Numbered from the stretch's first letter, positions 21,311 through 34,929 are shown. The stretch: DNA of 64,000 nt from Rhodocollybia butyracea (GCA_015501585.1 JADNRY010000004.1:744001-808000), one strand, 5' to 3'. Notes: generated by a model from the sequence alone, not told the origin. Numbers and translations are program-made.

Positions 21311-22183
21311 TTATTGTAGTTCGATTACCTGAAGAGAGATGGCTCGTCGTTCCGCGACAATATCTTCCGCCCGCGACCACATATCTGGTAAGCCACGATA
21401 AGCTGCCTCCCAGTCTCGTACGCTCCCAGGACGAGTCATATAGACGACACGCAGATCTATCTGGTTCACATTATGTTCGTAATACTCGAGGTCGACGTCA
21501 TCTACAACAAGACACAAAACCTGCAGAGCGGGAACCACCGAGAGAATGTACGTCAATCCATTCTCGACATCCTTATGTTGTATGAAAAGCGCAAGGTGAG
21601 TGAGTGCTGGTAGGAGATGTAGTTCCGATATCAACAATGAGTCTCGCCGCCAGAAAATGAGATCAAGGCGGGTGAGAGTGTGGATCCAAGTGCACTCGTG
21701 GAGCTCGAGCCTTCGAAAATGGGCTGTCTCTATTGAGAGGTGTCGGAGGCGAAGGGGATAAAAGAGCTGACCAAAAGGGCTTAAGGTGTTGGGTTCAGAA
21801 TCAATGAAATCAACCCAGCAAGCTAGGCTTGTTATCCCGGTACACGCTTGTAATATTGTCCGAGCATGGAGCGGTACAATGGACACCGTTAAGCACAGTC
21901 GCTTGACACATCGGGCAAAAAAATCAGGCGGGAACATCTCCATTGTTCGCAAAAACAGTTCGATGTCTCCCGTCCCCAATGTGACCATCTCATAGACCAA
22001 AGGCTGAGTCCTAGATGCAATCAGAATCTAATCGGACGCCCTTGTGTTGACCACTTACCAGTCTTTGAGCTGGCGGCACACCAGCGATAAATTTAACGCA
22101 GTCTGGAGATCCATACGAGCTGCGATTTCAAAGATATCGCGTTCTAGCTCTATAGGAAGGTCCTGAAGGCGGAAAACCTGCAT
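21311..22183 (-). CDS. F-box-like/LRR-type protein (small family, member 1)
   Basis: Two exons joined over intron 22011-22058 give about 274 residues. The N-terminus MQVFRLQDLPIELERDIFE, then LSLVCRQLKDWTQPLVYEM, is the degenerate F-box typical of short agaricomycete F-box-like proteins, followed by LRR-like strands (LSPFGQLFYPLRLRHLSIE, LTRLDLIFWRRDSLL, LPALTHLALF). F-box proteins are substrate adaptors of SCF ubiquitin ligases; no target can be predicted. The 3' end lies 110 bp beyond the epoxide hydrolase stop, in convergent orientation, and this tail was duplicated with it at 17.2-17.5 kb. Confidence 0.75.
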
Positions 22184-23013
22184 CTCAACCCAGGGAAGAG
22201 TGGGGATGTTGGCGAGCGGACGGAAGGGAGTACCCGTGAAAATTTCGTTTCAATTATATTTCTCGCAGTAGCGGGGAAGCAATCGATGGATTCATGTAGG
22301 CAGTCTGTGGACCGAATATTTGTATAATTCATTAACTGCCATCATCGACAGGCCGTGGGCCGTGGCAAATGTGAACACACTGCATAGTAGTATGAATTCA
22401 TCGCGTCTTATCACAGAAATATCAGCTATTGAACCCTCAAATGCCTGTATTGACGTGTCCATTTATTGAACCAAACATGGACCTACCATTCGCAAGGCAC
22501 GCTCCCTGCAGTATTGCCAGCACATCCCTTCTTTGAAGGTTCAAAATTTTGTCACGATTTTAACAGCCTGATATCGTTTAGTATATGGAATTGGAGCCTT
22601 GAGGCACGAAAGTTCTGATGCCTTCGCCTTACCTCAAACTCCGCAAAGAAAGCACTTGATTAAGACTTCATTAAGCCATGGAACTCGAGGAACACCGGTT
22701 GTTGAGCATGAGCTTAAAATAAACGAGACTCGGAGGGGGACGGGGAGATATCCACAAGCAAACTCTGTTTCAAATGTATTGACATCTATCTAGCATATCG
22801 ATTAAATATTAGAGAGAAGGCTTCTTGCAAGCATGCAAGCACCAACCTGAAACACGACATGATAACCTCTATAATCCACATTATCCCCTTCATTATAAAG
22901 TAAGTAGGTAAGTTATTAGACCCTCAGGGTAAACAGAGACGAAAAGAAATCTAGGTAATAGCTTGGCGAACGCCGGAGATTAAACGAAGCGAGTGTGACA
23001 GTCAAAGACGTTA
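22184..23013. other. Intergenic, no gene recognised
   Basis: Separates the two F-box-like genes. No open frame of note and no repeat that I can match elsewhere in the window. Confidence 0.5.
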
Positions 23014-23950
23014 TTAACGCTGGTTGTGAGGGGAGATAGATTCCTGGACACGGTCCCAGACAGTAGACCCACCGGGTATCCATTCATACGTAGCCTGCCT
23101 TAAGCTGGGAAGCACGACGATATTGACACCCTTGGCCTCTGGTAAGCTCTTGTATTCTTCGTATTCAGACCATTGACCAGACGTGGTTAGGATAGCCAAT
23201 GTTCGGAGACAGGCACAAGAATTTAGAGCAATTGTTACCGTCGAAGAATAGGTTCTTCGGCCCCAGACAAAGCATATGTGTTGGAGAGTGGGAAGGTGGG
23301 AAAACGAGAGATCATCTAGATTTGCAGCTGCCGACCAAAATACGAGTTCTAGATGACTGAGCTGCGACGTCCATACGGGGGATAAGGATGGAGAGAATGG
23401 GATCTGGGTAAAGTGCTCGACTTCGAGAGAGAGCGCCCTAAGCGGTAGGGAGACCAAGAGCGGGGTAAATTCCGGACGTTCCGAAAAGTCCACCCATAGA
23501 CTAGTAAGAGTATCCTCGTGATTAGTTGTATAGCTGTGAAAGGTAAGAAGTGCACTGACGCCAGCTGAGAGAGCTGTCTACAGGCAGCAAAAAACTTTAA
23601 CTGCTCCGCGGATAGCTGGTGATTGTAAGTCAGGCAGAGGCTGGAGCAATTTTTGGCAAGGGCTGGGGATACTTTACCAGCATAAAGCTGGTCCTTTCCC
23701 GAAACCTGGCCCAATCCATGCTTCAAGTCTCCTTCGGACCTTTTCCAATCATCGAAGAGCACGTATTCGTGCAGAACTTCATTAACCCTGATGATTTGCT
23801 TTCATTAAAACGCTATTTCTTCAAAGAAATGCATAACACGCACCAAATTCTGACGCGATGAGCTACCAGTTTCAAAGCAGGGACGATGGAAGGGTCGGCT
23901 CTCATTGCGAAATAGAAGATGCGACGTTCCAATTCCGGTGGGAAGTCCAT
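23014..23950 (-). CDS. F-box-like/LRR-type protein (small family, member 2)
   Basis: Paralogue of the gene at 21311-22183. Three exons: MDFPPELERRIFYFAMRAD with VAHRVRIW; then VNEVLHEYVLFDDWKRSEGD to CRQLSQLA; then LWVDFSERPEF onward with LRR-like repeats (LSHLELVFWSAAANL, LPTLQHICFVW). Introns of roughly 60 bp have ordinary GT-AG borders. It ends with TAA at 23014-23016. The shared WVDF and LELxFW positions with member 1 support common descent. Likely an SCF-type adaptor; the target is unknown. Confidence 0.75.
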
Positions 23951-25080
23951 GCTGTTGCCGTATTATCCAGAACACGTCGAGGGAGTGAAAAAAGGAATGA
24001 GCATAAAATTTCAATTTACATACATAGCGCGCCGAGCGGCGAGTGTGGCTATGCAAATTTACAAAACATCCGTGAACTTTGAGGCTGAAAATGAATTGTA
24101 ACTTTGTATAAGATACTGTATATAGATAGGAGTTTCGGGATACACCTCCGACGTAAACAGGCACCAGGAGGCCACGCTAAGACTATGAGTCCCATCTGCA
24201 TTACACGAGAATTAAACAGAAACTATTGGAAGCATGTGTACTCACCATTCAGCGATGTCGCAAGCCCAGAAACTACTCCAATTATGTCTCTCTCGTGCTG
24301 GCCATTATTAGCACGGGGCCCGACTGTTCCTAAACGGGACCTCTCGGTTTTCCTTTCCTTCCATCCAGTGGCGCGAAAAAAACGATGATCAGTAGGATAG
24401 CATCCGCGGAGCAATTCACGGACAAAACCGCTACCTGACATTGGCCAATCGCAAAGTATATCTTCCACGAGCATCTTCCACGAGCTTGGGTATGAGTGAA
24501 TGACGCAGTACTGACAGCAAAATGCGTTAGATTTGAAATCGGGAACCTCTACTTGAACAACCAGTGCCAGTTCGCATAGGAAAGGAAAACCGACGCGAGC
24601 AGCCGGGGCCGTGCTACATGGTGCATCATGCACTTCTTGGCAAAGTTTTGAAAACACCGACATCGACGGAGAGGGAGTGCGACTAGAAGGAAAGTGATCT
24701 TGACGTTTGTATGTTCGTGCATATAGTGAGTGCATGTTGTGCATCCGATGGAGACGCCTACTAAGGGATGTCTGCATACTGTAGGCCATGTGGAGGTAAC
24801 GACTTCAGCGTCTTATTGTATAGTCAAGTAGGTCCCAAGGTGGTAAATCTAAAAAAAACCAAACAATCGCTCTGATCCTGCAATGAAGAAAAATGGAACT
24901 TTGCACCCCAAAGACGCGTGTTAGATTGCAAAATCACCAGTTATTTACGCGATGGGCGACGAGAGTTAAGTTCAATAATCCTTTACCCGACCTTTGAGCT
25001 TCGAATGTCGCCAATTCGAGCGATTCACGTAAGTCAAGGAAAGAGAGATTTTAGCGCCCATAACTTGATCCACGGCGGTC
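23951..25080. other. Intergenic, one unrecognised ORF
   Basis: A 188-codon minus-strand frame (24223-24789) has no recognisable domain and unusual composition (many Cys, His and Ser); I do not count it as a gene. The last ~200 bp should hold the promoter of the formyltransferase. Confidence 0.4.
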
Positions 25081-26502
25081 ATGCACTGGCCGTCAAAAGG
25101 CCTTTCAAAGTCAATTCTGAGGCCAACCTATAATCTCAGCAAAAGGGCTTTTCATACTTCACCGATAACATGGTCCGAACAGTTCAAAATACTCTTCATG
25201 GGACGCGATGAATTTTCGTGTCTTGTCCTGCAGGAACTTCATGTGTGTAAAGAATTTCTTCTCGTTTGACGATTGCCAGTTTATACATTTTGGGAGCCAG
25301 CGTTCAGATGTATGGCAGGAGATACACCTGGCTACGAATCCTGACGAAAAAGTTGACCGAGGCTCGCGATTGTCTGTCTGTATGTTACTAGCTTGTCTGG
25401 ACAATAATAGACAACTGAAATTCCATTTAGCACCGCTAAAAATACTAGGTCATAAACTCGAGCTACCTGTTCATACCATTCCTCGTTCAAAACCTGAATT
25501 TAACCACTGGAAAGCAAGTTTCCTTCAAGTTTTAAAGATTTCTGTGTCTCTTAATCGTCCATGTTAGCTTCCACCACCGTTCTCCGACGTCCATGACGAC
25601 ATATCTTCACCGCGGCATTTAATGATAACAGCATCCTTTGGTCGCATTCTACCCTTGAAAATGCTTAAGCTATTCGCCCCAGACCGCCGACTTAATGTCC
25701 ATCCTTCCCTGCTTCCCGCCTACCGCGGTGCCGCCCCAATTCAACATGCTATACTGAACGACGAAAAAGAGACAGGCGTATGTGTGCTTAGCATGCTGCA
25801 AAGGGCCAAAGGCATCGACGCAGGTCCAATATGGGGTACTCGAAAGATGGTTCGTCGTTCGCGAGTTATAGACCTAACGTATAGCTCAGTACTTTTTCCA
25901 GCCTATGCCAGAAAATGTGGTGTTCTCTGAACTACGCGATAAACTGGCTGTAGAAGGTGGCCAACTCCTTGTGTCTGTTCTCCGAGATATGTTGGACGAC
26001 AGGGCCTTCTCCACGCCTCAAGCACAAAACGACGACTTTTTGGCGTCCACGATATCCTTCCGGGATGCCATACTTGACTTTACCACAATGAGCGCAGAAA
26101 CTATCGTCCGAACACATCGAGCCATATCACACCAGGTAACAACCTAGACAACTCAGATTTCGATAGTACTGACCCCTTTCGCGTATATAGAGACCTCTCA
26201 CCGCTTATCTCCGGTCCATAAAAGCCCTCCAAATACACTCACCCTCCGTCCACAACTCTCCTCCACCATTCACACCCACTGCCCCCGGCCGCGCATGCTT
26301 CTCCAAACCAGACAAAGCGATCCTCATCCGCTGCGCTCAAGATACTGTATTATCCGTGCCCCAAGTTAAACAAGAAGGAAAGGCGCTTCTAGACGCGGGA
26401 GCCTGGTGGAGCGGTGCTAAAAGTTTGGGACTGGTTTCGAGTAATCAAATCGGCTTTGATAGCGAGGAGGATATTGACGATATGTTTCTTAATATTGGAT
26501 GA
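25081..26502 (+). CDS. FMT1: Mitochondrial methionyl-tRNA formyltransferase
   Basis: Transfers a formyl group from 10-formyl-THF to initiator Met-tRNA in mitochondria. The N-terminus from ATG 25081 is a basic presequence (RPTYNLSKRAFHTSP), then FKILFMGRDEFS. The core shows LMITASFGRILP, NVHPSLLPAYRGAAPIQHAI (the conserved SLLP and folate-side region), ETGVCVLSML and KGIDAGPIW. The C-terminal part carries FSELRDKLAVEGGQLL and AYLRSIKALQIHS, ending SEEDIDDMFLNIG with TGA at 26500-26502. Five introns are needed; one at 25514-25567 is GC-AG. No indels. About 380 residues, normal for fungal FMT. A conserved single-copy gene. Confidence 0.92.
25514..25567 (+). other. GC-AG intron in FMT1
   Basis: The exon ends HWK (TGGAAA) followed by GCAAGT, the classic GC-AG donor; the intron ends ATGTTAG and the frame continues LPPPFSDVHDD. 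Reading through hits a stop (TAG) within the intron. Confidence 0.75.
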
Positions 26503-26818
26503 ACGCATTGTAGTACGTGTTGTTTTCAGTCACACAATGCAAGTTGCAACTTCTCCATGCTCATTCCGACAAGTGACTCCACAACCAAAAACCACGCACA
26601 TGATGACTTCTCCGCACGCCCCACTACTTTAATTTACTGAATTATATGATGAAGCAAATAATGACCTACCTCCCGCGTCATTACCCCGCTTTCGCTCCTT
26701 GCTGCTTATTTTCTGCTCTTAAAAAGCCTGTTTTTTCAGATAGTCGACTTCACAAACAAACTCACAGCTCAACAAACACATAACTTACACATCACCTATC
26801 ACCTATCACACACACACA
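26503..26818. promoter_or_regulatory. Promoter region of the CsbD-like gene
   Basis: Intergenic. It includes a C/A-rich run just before the ATG (repeated CCTATCA, then CACACACAC at about 26790-26818), typical of an efficiently transcribed fungal leader. No specific site can be assigned. Confidence 0.35.
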
Positions 26819-27707
26819 ATGCCTCTTTTCGGACACAAGAGCGATAAGGTGTGTCTACCTATCTACTGCATCATCAATATGCCTCATACTCACATCTTTG
26901 TGTAGAAACATAACACCCTGCGTAAAGACGAACGCGCTTCAACTACCGGTACAGGTGCTCCTGGTATGACCAGTGGCGCCCCCATGCCCGGCAGCGGTGT
27001 CGCAGCTGCCGACTCCAACTACCCACCCACGGGTGGACGAATGAACGAACAAGACTTCGCTAACCAGCCCATGTCTAATGAGGTTCGTTCATTGTCACTG
27101 ATCGAAGCGCATTCATCGCTGAAGCTTTTCTTCCTTCCTTCCTTCAATTCAGTACGATGCTAACTCCGGTATGAACACTCAGCCCGGTATGCCAGGTGGC
27201 ATGGGCATGGACGGGGCATTGGCAACATGGATGGATACAACAACGACGGCTATGGCCAGGGTATGCCCAACAATCAAGGCAATATCCCTTCGTCCTGGTC
27301 GAACGCCAATGCCCCCGGTGGGCAACATGGGCACACCTCTGCGACTGGGAAGGTCGAAACAGCTATTGGTTCAGTGGTTGGCAGCAATGCTTTGAAAGCC
27401 AAGGGCATGCAAAAGGAGATGTAAGTTGACATACTGCTGCTGTATTTCATTTTCTCATTAATGTTTTTCAGGGAAGCTAACGCTCTCAAGACACAAAGCA
27501 CTGAGCTAGCTGAGGCTGAGCGATTAGAGAAGGAAGCGATGCTGCGTCGTGAGAGGGCAGTTGCTAACGGTGAGCTCAACTAAATTTTTCAAGTTATGCG
27601 TCTATGATGGTTCTTAACTGTTCCCTTGTTTGATAGGTGCCCATCCTCATAATCGTCACCTCGGTGGAACCGGTGGAACCGGCGGAAGTGGTGGTATGTT
27701 AAACTAG
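26819..27707 (+). CDS. Small Gly/Asn-rich protein with CsbD-like segment, one frameshift
   Basis: Exons read MPLFGHKSDK, a Gly/Pro/Ser-rich linker (GTGAPGMTSGAPMPGSG), YDANSGMNTQPGMPGGMG, then GKVETAIGSVVGSNALKAKG with a coiled EANALKTQSTELAEAERLEK helix and a GGTGGTGGSGG tail. The GKxxxAxGxxxGSxxLxAKG pattern resembles CsbD-type stress proteins found in many fungi; function unknown. A single G appears to be missing in the GGGG run at about 27211-27214: restoring it reads GIGNMDGYNNDGYGQGMP in frame, otherwise the frame ends early. Four introns. The CsbD assignment is moderate. Confidence 0.7.
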
Positions 27708-28850
27708 GACTCTGAAATCTTACAATACACATACTTCGATCCCAGATACCCAACCAATAGATGTATGTATAGTAACTCATGTAATATTGTGACATGACAT
27801 GTCGCATAATTTAAGCCACATTTGCTCGACGTTCGATGGAAAAAACAGAATCTTGAGTATGTGGGTGTTATTGTGCATCGTTGCACTCTCGATGGCATAG
27901 CCAATATTATCTTTCAGCAGAACTTCTACTCACCCCTAAGTTTCTCGTTACATCAGAGTCAGTTGCATCTCATAGACGTTGTCCTACAACCATAGTCTGT
28001 CTCCTTTGCTCTCAGAAGTGAAGAACTGTGCAAAGCAAGTATCTTGTCTTCCCTAGGCAGACTCAACTTCTGGCATTTTCCGATGGGGTTTGCTTTGTCT
28101 ATTCCTAGGACGCCAGGAGTTCCCAGGTAGCATAAGGGAATGTACAAAGGACTCAATGACTCTACGAGCGATAACAAGAGCGATAAAGGTTGAATGTAGC
28201 CTTGGAGCCATAGAAAAAGTATGAGGACGAAGTGGACTGCTCTAGTATAAATATCCTCTCTATGTCGAAAAAGAAAACAAATTCTTGTAGAAATATATAC
28301 GATGTTAATGGTAGAATATCGGAGGTTGACTCATACTTAGTACGATCTGGTGACCTGGTCCCGGTGTTCTTTCAATATAGTAGTATGCTCCGATTTCCGT
28401 AGGGCCCGGCATCTGACATTAGAAATCACCAGAACGAGCGGGCATTCGGTGTCGGTTCCTACCAGTATGACTCTCCAGGCTTCCTCGCCTCAACCTCAGA
28501 TTCATGGCATTATTTTCTTGGCTGGGAGTTTCCGAGTTTTGTCCTCACACTTTCCGCCAATCTATCTATCTTATCCGTGTCTTCAGTGCAAGATACCCTG
28601 CCGCACGGCCCAGGAATTATTGAACTGTTTTCCGAGCAGATAGAAGCAACGCGCCATGAATGGCGGAACTACCTCTCAGCCTTGCCCAGCCTTGTCCTTC
28701 CTGCCCTCCCGCTAGATGAATAAGCCTTCTGGTTGGTAATCTCTGGTCCGTCCCTGGTCTTACTCATCCCCTACTGCCTACTGCCTGGGGACCTTTAAAA
28801 GAGAAGATGAAGCTTCGTTGCTCTACTCAACTCCTCTTTCTATTTGTAAT
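27708..28850. other. Intergenic with a small F-box A fragment
   Basis: Mostly featureless. Bases about 28190-28250 match the A-type F-box gene near 30800-30860 (shared TAGCCTTGGA.CCATAG and TATGAGGACGAAG.GGACTGCTC), an isolated scrap. The promoter of the OYE gene follows; a CCTTTAAAAGAGAA box at about 28790-28805 has a counterpart before the truncated OYE copy at 43035. Confidence 0.5.
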
Positions 28851-30191
<1,341 letters not shown>

Positions 30192-30600
30192 TTAGCCGCC
30201 ATCCAGAAAAGTATTAGATTAGAACATTCAGACTAATATTTAACTAATAGTACTCACACAATAATTTTTTTTTGCTTTTGCATTCCTGCATAAAATTAGT
30301 CTTGTCCAAACTTTCTCCGTGTGTCTCCATTCCGCAGAACCCCACTCAACATCAGACGAGCCAACTCAAAGAAGAGTAATCGAAAACTTGCAGACAGAGC
30401 TATAACGAATTCTCGAGAGCTTATCCTCAATCTGAGAAGTTGGATATCCTCCTATGACGGAGTTCTCAGGTTGCATAGATAATTGTACGAAGCAAGTACC
30501 CAGGTGTAAGCGAATATTTTGTGATAGCAAAAGCGTATAAATCGTCGATCATGTTACTTATATTGTTACACACCCTGATCCTTCCACAACACAACGGCTC
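30192..30600. other. Convergent spacer between OYE and F-box A1
   Basis: No gene. This spacer, with the last OYE codons, is kept in shortened form before F-box A2 (about 48905-49320) and A3 (about 59880-60277), which shows it is part of the duplicated unit. Confidence 0.6.
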
Positions 30601-32274
30601 TCATTCCATTCTTCTCAACATACTCCAGCGGCTTATAGACGTCCTTTTGCTCTTCCGATTTCGGAACCTCAAAGTAAACTCCCTCAGGCAATCCACCTGC
30701 AGCGAAGCCCCTTTAGAAACCCAGCTTGGAGTCCACCGAGATTGAACCATCTGCACCACTGACACATCTTTGAAGGCGCTCGCGCCAACATTTAATTTCA
30801 GTGAACATAGCCTTGGAACCATAGGAACGGTATGAGGACGAAGCGGACTGCTCCGGTAGGCATGCAAGCTCTCTATGAACTGCGATGTCAAGGGGCTATC
30901 TTCTGCGGCGGTTTTAGTGTCATCAAAAGTGAGGTGCTGTAGTGTTGGGAGATGGACGAGCAGACGGACAAGGGAGGAGTCCGAGATCGCCAGACTATCA
31001 ACGGAAAGGGTCGTTAATGGGAAAGACGACCGTTTTACGAATGCCAGGAATAGATCAAAGTTGTGCCAACCAGTTTCAAGTTTCGAGTGCAACTTTACTT
31101 CGCTTGGTATGAGATAGATAGTTCTAAGAGAAGGAAATGTGAAGAAAGGAAGAGTAGAACGTCTGCAAATACCAGGATATTTTTTGAGGTCGCTACCATG
31201 GCGCAATGTCAGCGTCTTAATTGTGAGACAAGACCGGGGGGATGTTGGATTGAGAGTCTGAACTGATTGCTGTACATTATAACCATCTTCAGTAGCAAGC
31301 GATACGAGATTAGGAAAACAAAGGAACAGTCTTTCGATGTCCACATCATCAGCTCTGAACTCTAGATGAGAGATTTGCGCAAAGGGGAAGTGCGTAAGTC
31401 CATCGGGAATGGAGCACTGCAGCTGCAAGCTACTTAGACTAGGTGCTATATCCGTAGTGAATATATCCAAATCGCTAGCGTCGCATATTCGAGCAGTCAT
31501 TATTGCCACTCTGTTCAGAAGGGGAAACCGTAACAGGGAAAGGTTACCCGGGAACAAATTAGTAATGCTCAAGCTATTTGGTGATTGAATGAGCAAGCTA
31601 CCCCAGCGGTGGGCCTCGTTTTTTAGGAGCGTGAAAATAGGATGCTGACTCCAGAGTGTGGTCTCCTCGAGAGTTGGGATATCGACGACCAATGACAGCG
31701 GTTGCTGTAAAGAACGATCAAGAAAATTAGCTAGCGTGGACAGAGTCCGTTGATGATCCCTTTCATCAAATTCCACTTTCAGCTCCCATGTCCAATCCAA
31801 GGTGATGCGGGACCAGATATTCCGCATGGACAACGCATTCTTCCTCCACAACGAAGAGACGCTACTGATGGCCATCGCTGGTTTGGTCCTGATCAGGGCA
31901 CTAGAGTCAACGTACGTCGATCGAGATTTCATATTCGCCACTTTGAAGCGATTGGTGTCACAACACATGTCGAAGACGCGCTGTAAAATCTCGGAGGGAA
32001 GTTTCCGTACTGGCGAGAGTAGAGACTGGACCTGAACAGCGTAGGCTATCAGACGTTCTTTCTGAGACACTAAGAACATTTTGCGAGTTTCCAAGCGGAT
32101 AATTTCTGCTTCGTACGAGTCCAAATCCCGCACCACGTTTTTGAGAATTGCGTCGATCTCATCTGGCTGTACAGAAGCTGGACCGGCCTCGGAGCGCAGC
32201 TGGTCGTGGATATTGGTAGAATCGAGGTTGGTGAGAGGAACAAAGGCATGTTCGCATTCAGGGCAGAGTGGCAT
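30601..32274 (-). CDS. F-box/LRR-like protein, family A, copy 1 (intact)
   Basis: Single-exon 557-residue protein of the large agaricomycete F-box family. N-terminal CxxC (MPLCPECEHAF), then a coiled coil (about 45-80: LDSYEAEIIRLETRKMFLVS), the F-box LLSPVRKLPSEILQRVFDMCC (about 85-105) with AISSVSSLWRKNALSMRNIWSRI, and an LRR-like C-terminal half ending CLREFTLRFRNRK. As an F-box protein it is expected to bind Skp1 and present targets to a cullin-1 ubiquitin ligase. The CxxC is shared with families B and C here but absent from A2 and A3. Convergent with OYE. The long frame without introns contrasts with nearby genes. Confidence 0.82.
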   Translation of the reverse strand: MPLCPECEHAFVPLTNLDSTNIHDQLRSEAGPASVQPDEIDAILKNVVRDLDSYEAEIIRLETRKMFLVSQKERLIAYAVQVQSLLSPVRKLPSEILQRVFDMCCDTNRFKVANMKSRSTYVDSSALIRTKPAMAISSVSSLWRKNALSMRNIWSRITLDWTWELKVEFDERDHQRTLSTLANFLDRSLQQPLSLVVDIPTLEETTLWSQHPIFTLLKNEAHRWGSLLIQSPNSLSITNLFPGNLSLLRFPLLNRVAIMTARICDASDLDIFTTDIAPSLSSLQLQCSIPDGLTHFPFAQISHLEFRADDVDIERLFLCFPNLVSLATEDGYNVQQSVQTLNPTSPRSCLTIKTLTLRHGSDLKKYPGICRRSTLPFFTFPSLRTIYLIPSEVKLHSKLETGWHNFDLFLAFVKRSSFPLTTLSVDSLAISDSSLVRLLVHLPTLQHLTFDDTKTAAEDSPLTSQFIESLHAYRSSPLRPHTVPMVPRLCSLKLNVGASAFKDVSVVQMVQSRWTPSWVSKGASLQVDCLREFTLRFRNRKSKRTSISRWSMLRRME

Positions 32275-33338
32275 GGTGGTAGCAGTCTGAAGCGGAGTGG
32301 CGTGGTAGCGTTCTGAAGCGGAGTGGCATGGTGGTGGTCTGAAACGGGTTTAACGGCCCGGTAGATAAGATAACTTTCCCCAGGCATCCTCAAAAGGTCT
32401 TCCTTTCCTTTCTCAACATGCAAAGTACGCACAAAATGCCCTCCACGCATCTCATAACCTCGTAGCGGGTAGAGGACAACCGATGCAAAATACAGCAGGT
32501 TTGCTCTGATCCAAGCTCACTCGCCGAGGTTAGATCTGCGCACAGGACCCAATGTAGTTGCCCAAATCTGACCTGGCTATAAGTATCTCTGGCACAAGAT
32601 CAGCGGTAACTTGAATTGTCCCCATAAACGCTCATCCTAAGCTAACCAGCTCCTTAGCCATGAGGCCAACAAAGGAATCTTTATGACGCGACGATTGGGA
32701 CAAAGCACCATGTCTGATGAGTCCAGGCGGCCCTCAGATGCAGGTAAAGTTTGAGTTTCCCCGCCTCGTGTATGTATGACTCCCCTTGTCTTGACCCGCA
32801 CCTTTGTGAGCACCAGCAAGGTTCATCTTTTTGTTAACTTGGATCCCACCTAGCTCTCATGTTGTACATGTCTCAGGTGAGCATGAATGGTGCATCACTG
32901 CGGTCGACAATAATCAATAACTGCTGCTTTCGCAAGGCAGCTTCAAGGGTATCAAGAGGGATAAAGGATTAACAAAAGGTTGTATCAGTGAGGGGTGTGC
33001 CAACGCCTGCTTGACCACGGGTTACGCATTCATACGCCGAATTCGATGAGTGGGTTTTAACTTTGCGTGGCTGTTTTTACCAAGCATTTACAGCATCGCT
33101 GGTTTTAGGGACAGTTGGAGACAGACGCAGACGAAGCAGCCGATGTTGCGGAAGTCTGGGTCAACAAGTGGGTAATTATTTACGGGCAAAGAACCTTTTT
33201 ATGTTTACCCATCGAGTAGAGTTTTATGATACTATTTTAATATACTCGGAAACCGCTGTTTGCATACAACACTAAGTACCTTTGAGGAGCGAACCCAAAC
33301 AAAATTAAATACATTTGATACCACATTTGCCCTTGTTA
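32275..33338. other. Intergenic; upstream flank shared with F-box A2
   Basis: The first ~600 bp (to about 32890) match 51046-51510 upstream of A2 (shared ACAACCGATGCA, GGTTCATCT, CATATCT/CATGTCTCAGGTGA), so the duplicated unit includes the promoter. The part from about 33060 resembles the 3' flank of F-box B1 (35300-35489). No gene is seen. Confidence 0.5.
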
Positions 33339-34640
33339 TCAATCATCCATTCCAAGAACCACCACCATCATTCCCGCCTTATCCAAGTAATCGAGAGGCC
33401 TATACACTGTGGGATCCACCGCTCGCGCATTGAATCGTAACGTTACAACTTTCAAACAACCAAGTCCAATTCCTGGTGCGTATGGCGTATCTGGTAACCA
33501 GCGGGAAGATATCATGTCGATAAACGCGGAATCATCGAGATCCAAGCCAGAAAACGTTAGGTGGAGGTCACGGAGTTTAGGGGTGAGAGCGGAGTTGGAA
33601 GGATTCAGCTCGGTTGGAAGGAATCCATGTAGACTGCGAACGAACCGGGGGGTGATAGGGCTCGTTGGGTCATAACCAGCAGGCATATCATCGTCGTCAT
33701 CATCAAAAGCCGGCGTATCGTCGACGTGAAGATTCACGAGTAATGGCATGAGTTTGAGAGCGGCGATGAGATCGATGTCGCTGACTGAAACATTTTTTTA
33801 CCTCGAACTTGGTCAAGTTACAGGAAGATCGGCGCAAAAACACTTCCAAATTAGCTTCAGGCCAAGCTCCTTGGTAAGGATAAGCGATATCTGACGTGAT
33901 AACCAAGCACGAGAGAGACGGGAAGGTGAACGAAGAAAATACAGCATCTGCCAATGCCAAATCACTCCCGTTATGACGAAGTTCAAGTTTGAGTGTTGAA
34001 ACATCGGTACATAATCGAGGAGGTGCGCAAGGAGATACAGGGGGTAAGGGATGAAAATATCTGCGTTCTCCAAGCGTCAGTTCCTTGGGACTGGGTGCAT
34101 GTTTGAGCACATTGCTAATGTCGCCATCTACAGAATCCACAGCCAAAGATGATATTTTTTTGCAAAATGCTCCTGGAATGGCACCGAGTCTGACTAAAAA
34201 AAGAGAACAAAGCCCACTGGCTGGCTCAAAGAGCTTTATCTTCGCATCTGGATTATCGGATACCATGAATTGAAGGGTTTTGAGAGAATGGCGGTTTCGA
34301 ATGATGTCAAATCGAGGCTTTGGGATACATGATATAGGCTGAGAACCGCCCAACTTGAACAATACACCAGGAGTGCTTGCAAACAAGCTCAAACGCCAGC
34401 AACCGGTGTGGAAGGATATTATTCTCCACACCCTCTTCATTTATGGCAGGACCGCTGACATCAAGTTCGATAGTGAGGGGGTGTTGTCCCGAACGATGAA
34501 GGTGTAGTTTCAACGTGTGAAGAAAACCACTCAACAACGATTGGATGTTCGCCAGCCTCGAGTTCTCAACTGAGAGGTTAAGGGAGATCCTGGACCAGAT
34601 AGGCGATGAGGAAAGTGCGACTGACCGCCAGCGTGTACAA
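33339..34640 (-). pseudogene. F-box family B, copy 2: 5'-truncated and frameshifted
   Basis: Tandem partner of the intact B1 gene. It lacks the N-terminal CxxC, coiled coil and F-box; similarity starts near the WSRISLNLSVENS region and runs to the C-terminal VVTLRFNARAVDP. The frame is broken at least twice: near 34380 (before GGSQPIS) and at an A-run near 33793-33799 (EVKKCF where B1 has VPVSDVD). It also has an Asp run (DDDDDD). The LRR-like part is still highly similar to B1, so decay is recent. Confidence 0.85.
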
Positions 34641-34929
34641 ACAGAAGCTTTGGTTTCATCTCACGGATCTCCAGAGTATCTACTTATCCTTCTCGTTTCA
34701 TGAGCAAGAGTTCCGTTGCGTCCCATAAACGCCGATCCTACAACCCACCTCTTTTGCTCTCAGCTAAAGACCAAAGGACAGATTCGAAGCGAAGACAGAT
34801 GATGAGATTGCATCAGGCTCTTTAGGCTTGCGTTTACTGTCTTCCCGGGTTTGGTCAAACTCGGGGATCCTTGATTATGGCATGTCCAGGCTTTATAGTC
34901 CACTACTAACAACCGATCCAGAGTAAAGC

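Noticed and set aside
24223..24789. 188-codon minus-strand ORF
   Set aside because: Odd composition, no domain, no promoter or intron context; kept only as a note.
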